Shown in pieces: positions 1 to 7,378 of a stretch of DNA of 40,371 bases. Source of the stretch: an uncultured Coleofasciculus sp. GTDB taxonomy: Bacteria; Cyanobacteriota; Cyanobacteriia; Cyanobacteriales; Coleofasciculaceae. Under the pieces are notes generated by a model, which saw nothing but the letters and a program-made list of their open reading frames with translations, made no database searches and had not been told where the DNA came from. The first letter of the stretch is position 1; every line of letters begins with the position of its first letter. A program made the translations under genes and the position numbers. The DNA is taken from assembly GCA_937127375.1 (NCBI GenBank), contig CAKZMA010000570.1, positions 1 through 40,371 on the forward strand. The letters run 5' to 3'.

Positions 1-4
1 ACTA

Positions 5-22
5 ACTACGGAAGTCCGTAGT
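5..22. repeat. Palindromic repeat, copy 1
   Basis: ACTACGGAAGTCCGTAGT, a near-perfect inverted repeat of the family found ten times in this window. This copy is intergenic, just upstream of the first gene. Confidence 0.8.
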
Positions 23-50
23 AAGACCCAACCTAGAACATTAAGGACAA

Positions 51-347
51 ATGACCGTTAACGAAGTTTTAGCAGGCACACTACGCCTAATCCGCCGCGC
101 CTTTGATTTCGATCCGTCTGCCGCGATTCAATCCGAACTTAAAGCGCAACTGGCTGACTTTAAAGCACAGCTAGAAGTTGATCCAGAGGTTGTTAAGCTG
201 CTCAATGAAATTGAGGAGTTAGCCGTCAAATCCCCAGTTCTCACTGATGATGGGGTGGAGATGAAAGATAAATCTCTCACCGATTTAGGAGAAGAGATTG
301 CCAGGGGGATTAAAGATGAATCAGAGAGCGCATCGCAGGTTCCATAA
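51..347 (+). CDS. Small hypothetical protein, 98 aa
   Basis: No family was recognised. The ATG is preceded at good spacing by an AAGGA ribosome-binding site. The protein is acidic and looks helical: residues 20-60 form an amphipathic stretch with many Lys, Glu and Leu (SELKAQLADFKAQLEVD). There is no signal peptide or membrane segment. The next gene starts inside its 3' end in another frame, so the two are probably translationally coupled. Its place directly upstream of the terminase genes fits a phage leader or lysis-region gene, but this is only position-based. Confidence 0.6.
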   Translation: MTVNEVLAGTLRLIRRAFDFDPSAAIQSELKAQLADFKAQLEVDPEVVKLLNEIEELAVKSPVLTDDGVEMKDKSLTDLGEEIARGIKDESESASQVP

Positions 348-558
348 TCCATTTAGTTTAATGCGCTTAGATATTGATGAGATTGAAGCACCGCTAGTTA
401 TAATCGCCCTTGGGGTAATTCTAGCGCTCGCCACTCCTATTGTTGGGCAGTTTGATTGTGATGCCTTTGACACCGCTAGTACCCTGCTTGATATCAGTCA
501 AGCTCTAATTACTGGCGGACTGGGTGGGGCGGTGTTTAAGCCTTTGCGCTCGCGGTAG
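316..558 (+). CDS. Small membrane protein, 80 aa (holin-like at most)
   Basis: The ATG at 316 (MNQRAHRRFHN) is preferred over an upstream TTG at 298. A positively charged N-terminus is followed by a long hydrophobic stretch around residues 25-47 (PLVIIALGVILALATPIVG) and a weaker one near the C-terminus, so one or two membrane segments are expected. It overlaps the 3' end of the preceding gene by about 30 nt. Size, topology and position next to the terminase genes would suit a phage holin, but no endolysin is seen nearby and no holin family was recognised. A hairpin terminator follows its stop. Confidence 0.6.
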   Translation: MNQRAHRRFHNPFSLMRLDIDEIEAPLVIIALGVILALATPIVGQFDCDAFDTASTLLDISQALITGGLGGAVFKPLRSR

Positions 559-592
559 TAATAGTTTGTTTTGACGACGTTGTAATGCTCCT

Positions 593-618
593 AGCCCGGA
601 CAAACCGGGCTTTCTTCT
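593..618 (+). terminator. Hairpin terminator
   Basis: AGCCCGG (593-599) pairs with CCGGGCT (605-611) around the loop ACAAA and is followed by TTCTTCT. It lies directly before the ATG at 619, so it may end transcription of the two leader genes or act as an attenuator. Confidence 0.6.
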
Positions 619-864
619 ATGGATTATTTCACTGAACTTTTCATTCAAACCCACTCAATTTGGCAGCAACTGGCTATGTTATACGGGCATGGCATAAGTC
701 CAGAAGAAGCATACACGGCTTATCTGGAAAACTGGGCGTTGGACGAGCATCACTTTAGCCCAGAAGTGAGGGCGGCAGCAAAAATCAATAAATCCATTGC
801 TGATCGCTTTCTGGCTTTGCCCCATATTGATAAGGTTACAGTTACCAGGGCGTTGGGAGGATAG
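619..864 (+). CDS. Small hypothetical protein, 81 aa
   Basis: No family was recognised. Soluble, mostly helical composition, with aromatic residues clustered near the N-terminus (FTELFIQTHSIWQQL). The ATG comes immediately after the T-rich tail of a hairpin, so the transcript start or leader is unusual and no clear Shine-Dalgarno sequence is visible. Its stop (862-864) is one nucleotide before the next ATG, pointing to coupled translation with the membrane protein that follows. Confidence 0.55.
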   Translation: MDYFTELFIQTHSIWQQLAMLYGHGISPEEAYTAYLENWALDEHHFSPEVRAAAKINKSIADRFLALPHIDKVTVTRALGG

Positions 865-865
865 G

Positions 866-997
866 ATGGTTTTGTGGATTGTAGGGGGATTGGTCGCGAT
901 CGCGTTCCTGATTGTAATCTATCCCCAAATTCTGTTTGTGCTACTGATTCCTTATTTAGTCGCCAGTTTTTTTGTAAAAGGCTTGCCCCCATTGTAA
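866..997 (+). CDS. Tiny membrane protein, 43 aa
   Basis: The ATG at 866 follows the previous stop by one base, with GGGAGG as a good ribosome-binding site inside the upstream gene. Nearly the whole protein is hydrophobic (MVLWIVGGLVAIAFLIVIYP and on), giving one long or two short membrane segments and a short C-terminal tail (VKGLPPL). The function is unknown; a holin or holin-partner role is possible from size and position only. A hairpin follows at 1004-1029. Confidence 0.55.
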   Translation: MVLWIVGGLVAIAFLIVIYPQILFVLLIPYLVASFFVKGLPPL

Positions 998-1003
998 TGA
1001 TTG

Positions 1004-1034
1004 CGCCTTCATCGGTTAAGATGAAGGCGTATTT
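1004..1034 (+). terminator. Hairpin terminator before terminase genes
   Basis: CGCCTTCAT (1004-1012) and ATGAAGGCG (1021-1029) form a nine-base stem with loop CGGTTAAG, followed by TATTTGATT. The T-tail is weak, so it may be a partial terminator or attenuator in front of the small terminase gene at 1046. Confidence 0.5.
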
Positions 1035-1045
1035 GATTGAGATTT

Positions 1046-1618
1046 ATGGCGAAGTCCAAATATTCACAGGAAATACAAGAAATAATCTGTGAAGCGATCG
1101 CGACCGAGGGAGGCGATGAGGTAGGGTGGAGAGCCGGGGGAATATCTAAAGCCACTTTCTATAAATGGATTGAAGCCCATCCCGACTTTAAAGACGCAGT
1201 TGGGAAGGCGCGATCGCAGTTTCAAAAGCGCTGCCCAGCTTATCAAAAGGGTTTGGCGCTAGACCGCTTAACTGAAGCGCTAGAACATGGGCAACCGATC
1301 CATTGGACTACTAAAAAGTCAAAGCGGCTGGAACATTGGGTACCGGGAAAAGATGGTCAGCCTGATAAACTAAAATGGTATCAGGTGGAAACAACAGAAG
1401 AGGAACACACGGAACACCGCCCAGCGCCCAAGTGGGCAATAGAAAGGGTGATACCCAGACCAATAGAGGACGATGTAAATGCCGCGATCGCATTTTTAGA
1501 AAGGCACGGATTTAAGGTAATTGTGGATGGTGAGATCCCAACGATTAACCCCCAAAATGGCAGCGAAAGTCAGGGCAAACTCACGGGCGCTCGCGACTCC
1601 AACGGGCAGTCTTCCTGA
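1046..1618 (+). CDS. terS: Terminase small subunit
   Basis: Small terminase subunits bind phage DNA at the packaging site and load the large subunit. Residues 5-60 carry a helix-turn-helix of the terminase/transposase type (EIQEIICEAIATEGG then ISKATFYKWIEAHPDFKDAV), typical of TerS. The rest is charged; residues 100-150 look like the oligomerisation part and residues 150-170 (NAAIAFLERHGFKVIVDG) a small C-terminal fold. The ATG at 1046 (MAKSKYSQ) is chosen over a TTG at 1037. The terminase large subunit gene begins 61 bases before its stop in another frame. The call relies on the HTH and on the neighbour. Confidence 0.8.
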   Translation: MAKSKYSQEIQEIICEAIATEGGDEVGWRAGGISKATFYKWIEAHPDFKDAVGKARSQFQKRCPAYQKGLALDRLTEALEHGQPIHWTTKKSKRLEHWVPGKDGQPDKLKWYQVETTEEEHTEHRPAPKWAIERVIPRPIEDDVNAAIAFLERHGFKVIVDGEIPTINPQNGSESQGKLTGARDSNGQSS

Positions 1619-2957
1619 ACCTCAACCTAAGCAGAAAGAGTTTTTAAAAACAGAAGCAGATATTGCGATTTACGGCGGCGCGGCTGGAAGTGGGAAATCT
1701 CTGGCTTTACTTCTCGACTTTGCCAAGCCCAGGCTTTTAGAGAATCCTAACTATGGCGGTGTAATTTTTCGCCGCACCTATCCAGAAATTAAAAACGAGG
1801 GTGGCTTGTGGGATGAGTCTGGATTATGGTATCCGGGGATTGGGGCGAGCGCGAACGAGAATCGACTGACCTGGAATTTTCCGTCTGGCGCATCAATCCG
1901 TTTTTCCCATCTCCAGCATGAGAAGGATATATACAGGTGGCAAGGAGCACAACTGGAGCGCTGTGGTTTCGATGAAATTACCCATTTTTCCAAAAAGATG
2001 GTATTTTACCTGTTGACACGGATGCGCTCGCCCCACGGGGTCAAGCCCCAGCTAAGGGGAACGTGCAACCCAGATGCCGAAAGCTGGCTGGCTGAGGTAA
2101 TCGATTGGTGGATTAACCCCCAGGGCTACCCTTATCCAGAGCGCTCTGGGAAGCTGCGGTGGTTTATCGTCAGAAACGATGAATTAATATGGGCAGATTC
2201 AGCAGAAGAATTGCGATCGCGTTTCCCAAGCTCTAACCCTAAATCCTTTACCTTCATCAGCGCCAAACTGACAGACAACCCAGCGCTATTAGAGAAAGAC
2301 CCAAATTACCTAGCCAATTTGGAAGCCCAAGATGTAGTGGAGCGAGCGCGGCTTTTAGATGGTAACTGGCGAGTTAAAAAATCAGAATCCCGGCTATTCA
2401 AAGCTGCGGCTATTGATGCGAGCGCTCATGGGGCATGGGTTGAGCCTGTATTTGGGCGCTCATACTTAGTCGGAATTGATCCTAATTTTGGCGGGAATGA
2501 TGCTTTTTGCTGTCAGGTGTGGGACATCTCGAATACTCCCTATCAATTGGTATCTGAATATTCAGCGACTAACGAATCAATCACTGCATCAATTACTGCT
2601 TGCAGTAAGTTGATAGAACAGTACAAGCCAGCATTAGTATCAGTAGAAGTCAATGGCGGCGGGCGCACGGTGCAAGAGCGCTTAATCGAGTTTCACCCAG
2701 GGATACGGGTGGAAGGAGTGAACACCACTAAAGCCAGCAAGGTAATTAATACAGACAGGATTGCGATCGCGCTTGAGGAAGGATTGATTCAGTTTCCCCC
2801 AGATTGGGGCGGAACTGATCAGCTACGGGCATTCTCAAAGGAAACTAGAGAAGCGATTACAGGACATGATGACTCGGTAATGGCGTGGGCGGTGGCGTTT
2901 GCTTATATTGAGGAAGCGCGACAACTGGCGATGATTAATCCTTTGCTTCTCTCGTGA
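1557..2957 (+). CDS. terL: Terminase large subunit (packaging ATPase-nuclease)
   Basis: This is the motor that pumps DNA into the prohead and cuts concatemers. With the ATG at 1557 it is 466 aa. Walker A is GGAAGSGKS (40-48) and Walker B is RCGFDE (136-141). The RNase H-like nuclease part has acidic residues at D309 (VGIDPNFGG), E365 (VSVEVNGGG) and D439/D440 (GHDDSVMAWA). All expected elements are present and the length is usual. It overlaps terS by 62 bases. The last codons (2940-2957) lie inside a remnant of an antisense tnpB gene, so the extreme C-terminus may have been rewritten by that insertion. Confidence 0.95.
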   Translation: MAAKVRANSRALATPTGSLPEPQPKQKEFLKTEADIAIYGGAAGSGKSLALLLDFAKPRLLENPNYGGVIFRRTYPEIKNEGGLWDESGLWYPGIGASANENRLTWNFPSGASIRFSHLQHEKDIYRWQGAQLERCGFDEITHFSKKMVFYLLTRMRSPHGVKPQLRGTCNPDAESWLAEVIDWWINPQGYPYPERSGKLRWFIVRNDELIWADSAEELRSRFPSSNPKSFTFISAKLTDNPALLEKDPNYLANLEAQDVVERARLLDGNWRVKKSESRLFKAAAIDASAHGAWVEPVFGRSYLVGIDPNFGGNDAFCCQVWDISNTPYQLVSEYSATNESITASITACSKLIEQYKPALVSVEVNGGGRTVQERLIEFHPGIRVEGVNTTKASKVINTDRIAIALEEGLIQFPPDWGGTDQLRAFSKETREAITGHDDSVMAWAVAFAYIEEARQLAMINPLLLS

Positions 2958-3122
2958 CTTGCTTCCTTTCTCTTTTCTGTCTAATTTCCGTTGCTTACGC
3001 TTAAGATTACGCTCATGTTTAGCTAAATGCTTAGGATTAGGATACTTAGAGGTTTTGACCCCATCATTGACGATAGCAAAATCCTTTAACCCTAAATCAA
3101 TTCCAGCCACTTTACCAGGTAT
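2940..3122 (-). pseudogene. TnpB (IS200/IS605 OrfB) remnant
   Basis: On the minus strand the reading frame gives VAGIDLGLKDFAIVNDG, then a Lys/Arg-rich stretch with KRKQRKLDRKEKGSKSREKQR. This is the start of the RuvC-like core of TnpB, the RNA-guided nuclease of IS200/IS605 elements; the first catalytic Asp is in GIDLG. A stop codon lies just upstream and the homology ends at the terL stop, so only about 57 codons of a roughly 400-codon gene remain. No RuvC II/III or zinc-finger part is present and no TnpA is seen. It is a dead fragment. Confidence 0.8.
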
Positions 3123-3179
3123 AGTTCAGAGTGTTAGAATAAATAAAGTGTCAAACCAAGCAAAAGTAGGAAAAAATTA

Positions 3180-3587
3180 ATGAGATTTTCAGAAGAAACA
3201 ATCGAACTATTAAGAGGGACTTATGTTATCCCTCAGCTAATTGATCAATGCACTAGCATTCTTAACCAGTTTTGTTTTACCGAGATTGATTTTTTGACGT
3301 TTGCGGTTAACTCTGAAAGATTGTTTATTGTTGCCGTTAGTTTAGGAATTATGGAGATAAACGATCCAGTCTTTAAAGAGATCAACGCAATCATTAAACC
3401 ACAGGCTTACTTAGCGGAAGCTTATTTAGGGGTAGATACGAAAGATTACGATCGCGAAAATTTAATAAGATCTTTACCGCCGATATCAAAAAGCTTATTA
3501 GATTTAATAGACTTTTTGACAAAGGTGAATGAATCCCGGTTTAAGGATGACAATAATGCTTTTAGTTCTCCCGGTTTCGGCTCCTAA
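3180..3587 (+). CDS. Hypothetical protein, 135 aa
   Basis: No family was recognised. An AGGA site lies 9 bases before the ATG. The protein is rich in Ile, Leu and Phe with alternating charge, suggesting a compact helical soluble fold; residues 40-60 (FLTFAVNSERLFIVAVSLGI) are hydrophobic but carry charged residues. It sits between a tnpB remnant and a tail-fibre remnant, with somewhat lower GC than the terminase and portal genes and no GCGAGCGC octamer, so it may have come in with these insertions. Its 3' end overlaps the tail-fibre fragment on the other strand. Confidence 0.55.
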   Translation: MRFSEETIELLRGTYVIPQLIDQCTSILNQFCFTEIDFLTFAVNSERLFIVAVSLGIMEINDPVFKEINAIIKPQAYLAEAYLGVDTKDYDRENLIRSLPPISKSLLDLIDFLTKVNESRFKDDNNAFSSPGFGS

Positions 3588-3644
3588 GCTGCGATCGGTC
3601 AGGGTGTCTTTAATGTAGTGTTGGATCTCAAAGGTAGATGAGGC
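3571..3644 (-). pseudogene. Fragment resembling the tail-fibre C-terminus
   Basis: Read on the minus strand, this stretch gives STFEIQHYIKDTLTDRSLGA followed by ETG, which closely matches STKKFQIEQRIYDTITDRSL followed by GAEVG near the end of the tail-fibre protein at 27979-28887. Nothing upstream continues the match: a palindromic repeat (3649-3666) abuts it. It is best read as a remnant of a second tail-fibre gene left next to the terminase. Confidence 0.7.
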
Positions 3645-3648
3645 ATTA

Positions 3649-3666
3649 ACTACGGAAATCCGTAGT
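3649..3666. repeat. Palindromic repeat, copy 2
   Basis: ACTACGGAAATCCGTAGT, intergenic, directly bordering the tail-fibre fragment and upstream of the gene at 3706. Confidence 0.8.
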
Positions 3667-3705
3667 GAGAAATGCTACGATAATGTCACGTTCCAAGTTT
3701 TTACC

Positions 3706-4110
3706 ATGTTCACCGACTTAACCACTGCGCTCGCGATCGCCAAAGCCAACCTCGGTGTCACCGGAACAGATCGCGATGCTGAAATCACCGCTTTATTAGA
3801 AGCGAGCGCGGGAACAGACGCCAATGGCACAACCAACTATCGCCCTTACCTGGTGGCGGCTTACTTCTTACCGCTGTGGGGCGCGATCGCTAGGCAACAA
3901 TTAATATCGGCTGATGGTGCTACTTGGCTTAAGCCAAAAGACTTTGATCCATTAATTACCTCTCTCCTTACTCTTCAAGAGAGCGCTGATTGTGGTTTGA
4001 CTATTGACGAGTGCTGGAGTACAGACAATTTAAGAGAAAGGCTGCTCTGTGGCTGTAAAGCTGAGACTGGGGAGATAGCGGTGGCATTGCTTGGGGCGAA
4101 TGTAATATGA
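3706..4110 (+). CDS. Putative head-associated protein, 134 aa
   Basis: No family was securely recognised. The N-terminal half is helical and Ala-rich, followed by NYRPYLVAAYFLPLWGAIAR and a motif ADGATWLKPKD; this resembles small head or connector-region proteins in the same place in other phages. Cys residues cluster near the C-terminus (TIDECW, LLCGCK). Its stop overlaps the portal ATG in the arrangement ATGA, so translation is coupled to the portal, which supports a structural or assembly role. No good Shine-Dalgarno sequence precedes its own ATG. Confidence 0.6.
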   Translation: MFTDLTTALAIAKANLGVTGTDRDAEITALLEASAGTDANGTTNYRPYLVAAYFLPLWGAIARQQLISADGATWLKPKDFDPLITSLLTLQESADCGLTIDECWSTDNLRERLLCGCKAETGEIAVALLGANVI

Positions 4111-5651
4111 CGGAACTAAGGACAGATACGGAACTAAGGACAGATTCACTGGCGCTCGCGGAAACATTCGCGGCTATTTCCAATCCTTACACCGGAATAG
4201 GTACAACCCGCGCCAAAACCCAGAATGCCACGGTTAGCACCCGATTACACCGCCTATCTAGAGAAGCGCTAGAGGTGCTGCCATATAAGGATGAGCTTCT
4301 CGGAAAAGCTATTTGGTTGTACCCGGAATCCGCCGCCAAAGCGGGGTATGATATCCACATTGCCAACGACGCCACGGGCGATGAACTACCAGGCTTGATG
4401 AAACGCTATTTGGAAGAATTGGGAGAGAGAGAAGACCAAACCGAGGCTGAGGCTGAAGCCGAAATTTATGGGTTATTAGAGGCATTCTGTATCGCTTCTA
4501 TTTTGGCACGGCAATTCGGCAAGGCTTACATATTGATGGGCATTGACGACGGTCAAGATTTCTCAGAACCTGTCGCTAAAGACAGTGTAAGAGCAATCCG
4601 TTGGCTCCAGGTGTACGACGGCTGGGAAATGCATCCAGAGTATGATGGGGTGCGCTCGCGGAAACCTACCCACTACCGCTTATACTCTTTAGACTCCAAA
4701 CAATACGGGCAGAAAATACATCGTTCCCGTTTACTCTCGTTTTGGGGGAATCGGATTTATAGCCGCCGTCGTTTTCTGGGAGCAACTGACTACGGGGTTA
4801 ACGATGATGGCGTTAGCATCATTCAAGCGATGTTTGATGCCTATTCAGAATGGATTCAGGGGGTCAAGTCGGGGTCAGCGATGCTGGCTGATTACGATGT
4901 TTTTACTCTGGGGATGAAAGGTTTGGGGCGGTTGCTCCTCGAGGATAAGCAGAAGGGGACGAATAAGAATCAGGAAGCCATAGCTAATCGAGCGCTCGCT
5001 CTTGATATGGGAAAATCGACGGTTCGGGGAATCTACTACGATTTAGAGAATGAAGAGCCTGGGGCTGTAACCCGTACTTATTCCGGTGCTGATGCGATTA
5101 TGGAAACCTTGGAGAGGCGATGGGTGGCAGTATCGGGTGTTCCAAAGTTTAAACTGTTTGGGGAAATTGGTAGCCAGGGGCTAACTAATAATCAAGGATT
5201 GGCGATGCGCTCAGAATGGGCGATTTTAACTCAGATCTTCGCACACCGATGGATACCTAATCTCAAACGCATTCTCTCCTACGGATTTTTAGCCAAAGAC
5301 TCACCCACCAAGGGAAGATTGCCTGATAACTGGTCTGTTTCCATTCCCTACGATTTACCGATGACTGATAGCGAGCGCATGGATTTTGAGGATAAAGCGG
5401 CAAGCAGAAGCAAGAAGCTTGTGGATATGGGTGCCATTACCCCAGAGGAGGTCCGCACCGGGTACGAGGGTGCTGAATTTTCTGGCGATTACGTTCTCAC
5501 TACGCGAGAATCCTCGCGTAGTGAGAAAAAGCAACGGACTGATTCAACTGAGATACTTAGTGATGAAGAGTGGGACGCGCTCGCTGAGGTTAGTGCTGCT
5601 GACTTTGTTGAAGTCGCCAATAGCCTCACTTCGACTTCGCTCAGTGACTAA
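4107..5651 (+). CDS. Portal protein (DUF1073-type)
   Basis: The portal is the dodecameric ring at the capsid vertex through which DNA enters. The 514-residue protein has the DUF1073 pattern: SREALEVLPYKDELLGKAIW near the N-terminus, ARQFGKAYILMGIDDG around 145-160, then the clip/stem/wing regions with YSEWIQGV and GSQGLTNNQGLAMRSEW. It starts within the preceding stop (ATGA). The first codons after ATG hold an 18-nt tandem duplication (4110-4127 and 4128-4145) that encodes TELRTD twice. Near the C-terminus an inverted repeat at 5494-5527 is read through in frame (LTTRESSRSEK). Confidence 0.85.
   Translation: MTELRTDTELRTDSLALAETFAAISNPYTGIGTTRAKTQNATVSTRLHRLSREALEVLPYKDELLGKAIWLYPESAAKAGYDIHIANDATGDELPGLMKRYLEELGEREDQTEAEAEAEIYGLLEAFCIASILARQFGKAYILMGIDDGQDFSEPVAKDSVRAIRWLQVYDGWEMHPEYDGVRSRKPTHYRLYSLDSKQYGQKIHRSRLLSFWGNRIYSRRRFLGATDYGVNDDGVSIIQAMFDAYSEWIQGVKSGSAMLADYDVFTLGMKGLGRLLLEDKQKGTNKNQEAIANRALALDMGKSTVRGIYYDLENEEPGAVTRTYSGADAIMETLERRWVAVSGVPKFKLFGEIGSQGLTNNQGLAMRSEWAILTQIFAHRWIPNLKRILSYGFLAKDSPTKGRLPDNWSVSIPYDLPMTDSERMDFEDKAASRSKKLVDMGAITPEEVRTGYEGAEFSGDYVLTTRESSRSEKKQRTDSTEILSDEEWDALAEVSAADFVEVANSLTSTSLSD
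5494..5527. repeat. Inverted repeat inside portal gene
   Basis: TTCTCACTACGCGAG (5494-5508) and CTCGCGTAGTGAGAA (5513-5527) form a perfect 15-base stem with a four-base loop. The outer part (TCACTACG..CGTAGTGA) matches the interspersed palindrome family while the centre differs. It is translated in frame as LTTRESSRSEK. Confidence 0.75.
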
Positions 5652-5668
5652 TTGCAACCTATGCAAAT
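5652..5668. promoter_or_regulatory. Operator-like 17-mer, shared with the HTH gene at 11763
   Basis: TTGCAACCTATGCAAAT, with the inverted half-sites TTGCA/TGCAA. It lies in the short gap between the portal stop and the protease/scaffold start. The identical 17-mer occurs at 11765-11781, immediately upstream of a minus-strand HTH repressor gene. Confidence 0.5.
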
Positions 5669-5707
5669 GCCATGAAAAGCTTGCCAGCCCCAAGATAGAC
5701 TAAGGGG

Positions 5708-6838
5708 ATGGAACTGCTCAGACTTGATAAGTTTAGCCCGTTACCGTGGCAAAAAAAGCCAGACGGTAGATACTGGACGCACGTCACGCTAGGTGAAGTT
5801 GGCGTTCCTTTGACGTATCTATCTGTTGATGGCAAAAAACATACTGAGGTGGTGACAGAAAAGGGCTTATTTAATGATGATTCAGTGCGCTCGCTGGCTG
5901 GACTTCCTATCCTTTTAAAACACCCCAAAAACAGGCGATACAATTTAAATCGGGATGGATTAAAAGTTGGGCATTTACTGGGGGAAGTAGCCAAAGAAGA
6001 TGGCAAGCTAATTGCTGAAGCTATTGTTGATGACTATCGGGCAGTTTCAATTATTGATAGCCTGTTGGCTAAAGGGGAAAGTCCGGAAGCCAGTAGCGGC
6101 TATTTACTATCTGACCTGCGAGCGCGGTCAGACGGCGTTTATGAGCAAATCAGGGGCGTATATGATCATGTAGCAACCCCGCTATTCCCCGGACAGGGAA
6201 GAGGTGGGCAGAACTTGACCTTAAGGTTTGATTCAGGAGACGCTGTAGTAGAACCGCTGTACTTTCTGTTTAATACTGATAAAAAGGAGACGGTAAATGT
6301 GAGTGATTTGATTGTAAGGATTGACGAAAAAGACCAACGAATACTCAAGGATGTATCAGATGAGGCGGCGAGCGCGATTAATGCGCTGCAATCCCGAATT
6401 GATACCCTCACCTCTGACTTAGAGGGAGTGGAACAGTTGGCAGAGGAATTACAAACGAAAAATGACCAACTCCAGGGACGCCTAGATGCAACTGAAACCC
6501 AGCCTCAGACAGACTCACAAGACATAGAGGAGCAAGTCCAGGCGCGGTTTGACGCCTGGAATGAGGTGATTCCGGTCGTTGGTGCGGATAAGCTCCAAAT
6601 CGACGCCAAACTTTCCCCATCTGAAGTGAAAGCGGGCGCGATTAAACTCATCAACCCCAATCTCAATTTGGATGGAAAATCTGAGGGATATATTGAGGGA
6701 TTATGGGAAGGGATTAAGAATCAGTCCCCCCCACGGAAAACAGACACTTTCCTGAACAATACTCGCACTGATCAGGGAGAAAAGAAAAATCCCGCGCTTG
6801 CATACACACAGGCTTATAAGAATAGGAGGCGTAATTAA
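5708..6838 (+). CDS. DUF2213-type prohead protease/scaffold
   Basis: DUF2213 proteins replace the usual prohead protease and scaffold in many phages with DUF1073 portals. Residues 1-170 show the conserved run: WTHVTLGEVGVPLTY, LAGLPILLKHP, GHLLGEVAKEDGKLIAEAIV and GESPEASSGYL, with the DHVATP block that follows. Residues 205-270 form a coiled coil (DEAASAINALQSRIDTLTSD, then VEQLAEELQTKNDQLQGRLD), the likely scaffold part, and the C-terminus is basic (AYKNRRRN). Its stop overlaps the next ATG (TAATG). The only visible SD (AAGGGG) touches the ATG. Cleavage activity is inferred from the family, not shown. Confidence 0.8.
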   Translation: MELLRLDKFSPLPWQKKPDGRYWTHVTLGEVGVPLTYLSVDGKKHTEVVTEKGLFNDDSVRSLAGLPILLKHPKNRRYNLNRDGLKVGHLLGEVAKEDGKLIAEAIVDDYRAVSIIDSLLAKGESPEASSGYLLSDLRARSDGVYEQIRGVYDHVATPLFPGQGRGGQNLTLRFDSGDAVVEPLYFLFNTDKKETVNVSDLIVRIDEKDQRILKDVSDEAASAINALQSRIDTLTSDLEGVEQLAEELQTKNDQLQGRLDATETQPQTDSQDIEEQVQARFDAWNEVIPVVGADKLQIDAKLSPSEVKAGAIKLINPNLNLDGKSEGYIEGLWEGIKNQSPPRKTDTFLNNTRTDQGEKKNPALAYTQAYKNRRRN

Positions 6839-7365
6839 TGCCAATCACAAATTATGATTTAATGATTGACAAAGAGTACCTACCAGGTACTCTAATTACT
6901 GCAACTGGGGGAACAGTTCAGACCCGATTTAATAACACGGGAAATATCCTGTTTTTTGGCTTGGGAGTCGTTACGGGGAGTGGCGAGCGCGTAATCGCTT
7001 TGCCTAGCACCGCTAACGACAAATTTGAAGGGGTGCTAATGCATACCAACACTTACGAGGCAAGGGAAGGATACAGCAAGGATGCTACAACCGGGTACTA
7101 TGGCTACCCAGATAAGCGAGAAGTAAGCATTATCCGCCCTGGTGAATTTGCTCAGGTAGCAGTTTTTGTTGATAGTGCGACGGCGATTAACGACCCTGTT
7201 TATGTTCGCTATTCTGCAACCCCAGGGACAACCGGGTTAGCCGGATGCTTTAGGCAAGACGACGGAACAACCACCGCTCTTGAGGTGACGGGCGCTCGCT
7301 TTATTAAAGTTGTTGCCGCTCCCACTGCGGGTGAAATGGCGATTAGTTGGGTTGAATTTAGTTAA
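6838..7365 (+). CDS. Capsid cement/decoration protein
   Basis: A 175-residue beta-rich protein between the scaffold and major capsid genes. The pattern TNYDLMIDKEYLPGTLITAT, VALPST-like repeats, FEGVLMHTNTYE, VSIIRPGEFAQVAVFVDSAT and NDPVYVRYSATP is that of phage structural cement proteins (Gp24-like), which sit on the capsid surface and stabilise it after expansion. AGGAGG precedes the ATG at suitable spacing. It overlaps the previous stop by one base and the capsid gene follows after 13 bases, so all three are co-expressed. Confidence 0.75.
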   Translation: MPITNYDLMIDKEYLPGTLITATGGTVQTRFNNTGNILFFGLGVVTGSGERVIALPSTANDKFEGVLMHTNTYEAREGYSKDATTGYYGYPDKREVSIIRPGEFAQVAVFVDSATAINDPVYVRYSATPGTTGLAGCFRQDDGTTTALEVTGARFIKVVAAPTAGEMAISWVEFS

Positions 7366-7378
7366 TTGGAGGTGAAGA

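Noticed and set aside
806-997. Longer start (797) for the tiny membrane protein
   Set aside because: The added residues overlap the previous gene and the ATG at 866 has a better ribosome-binding site and position.
2959-3180. Plus-strand frame of 73 codons after terL
   Set aside because: It is the opposite-strand shadow of the tnpB remnant and its translation (LPFSFLSNFRCLRLRLRS) has no protein-like pattern.
5386-5703. Plus-strand frame at the portal end
   Set aside because: It overlaps the portal gene in another frame, Arg/Leu/Ser-rich, with no ribosome-binding site.
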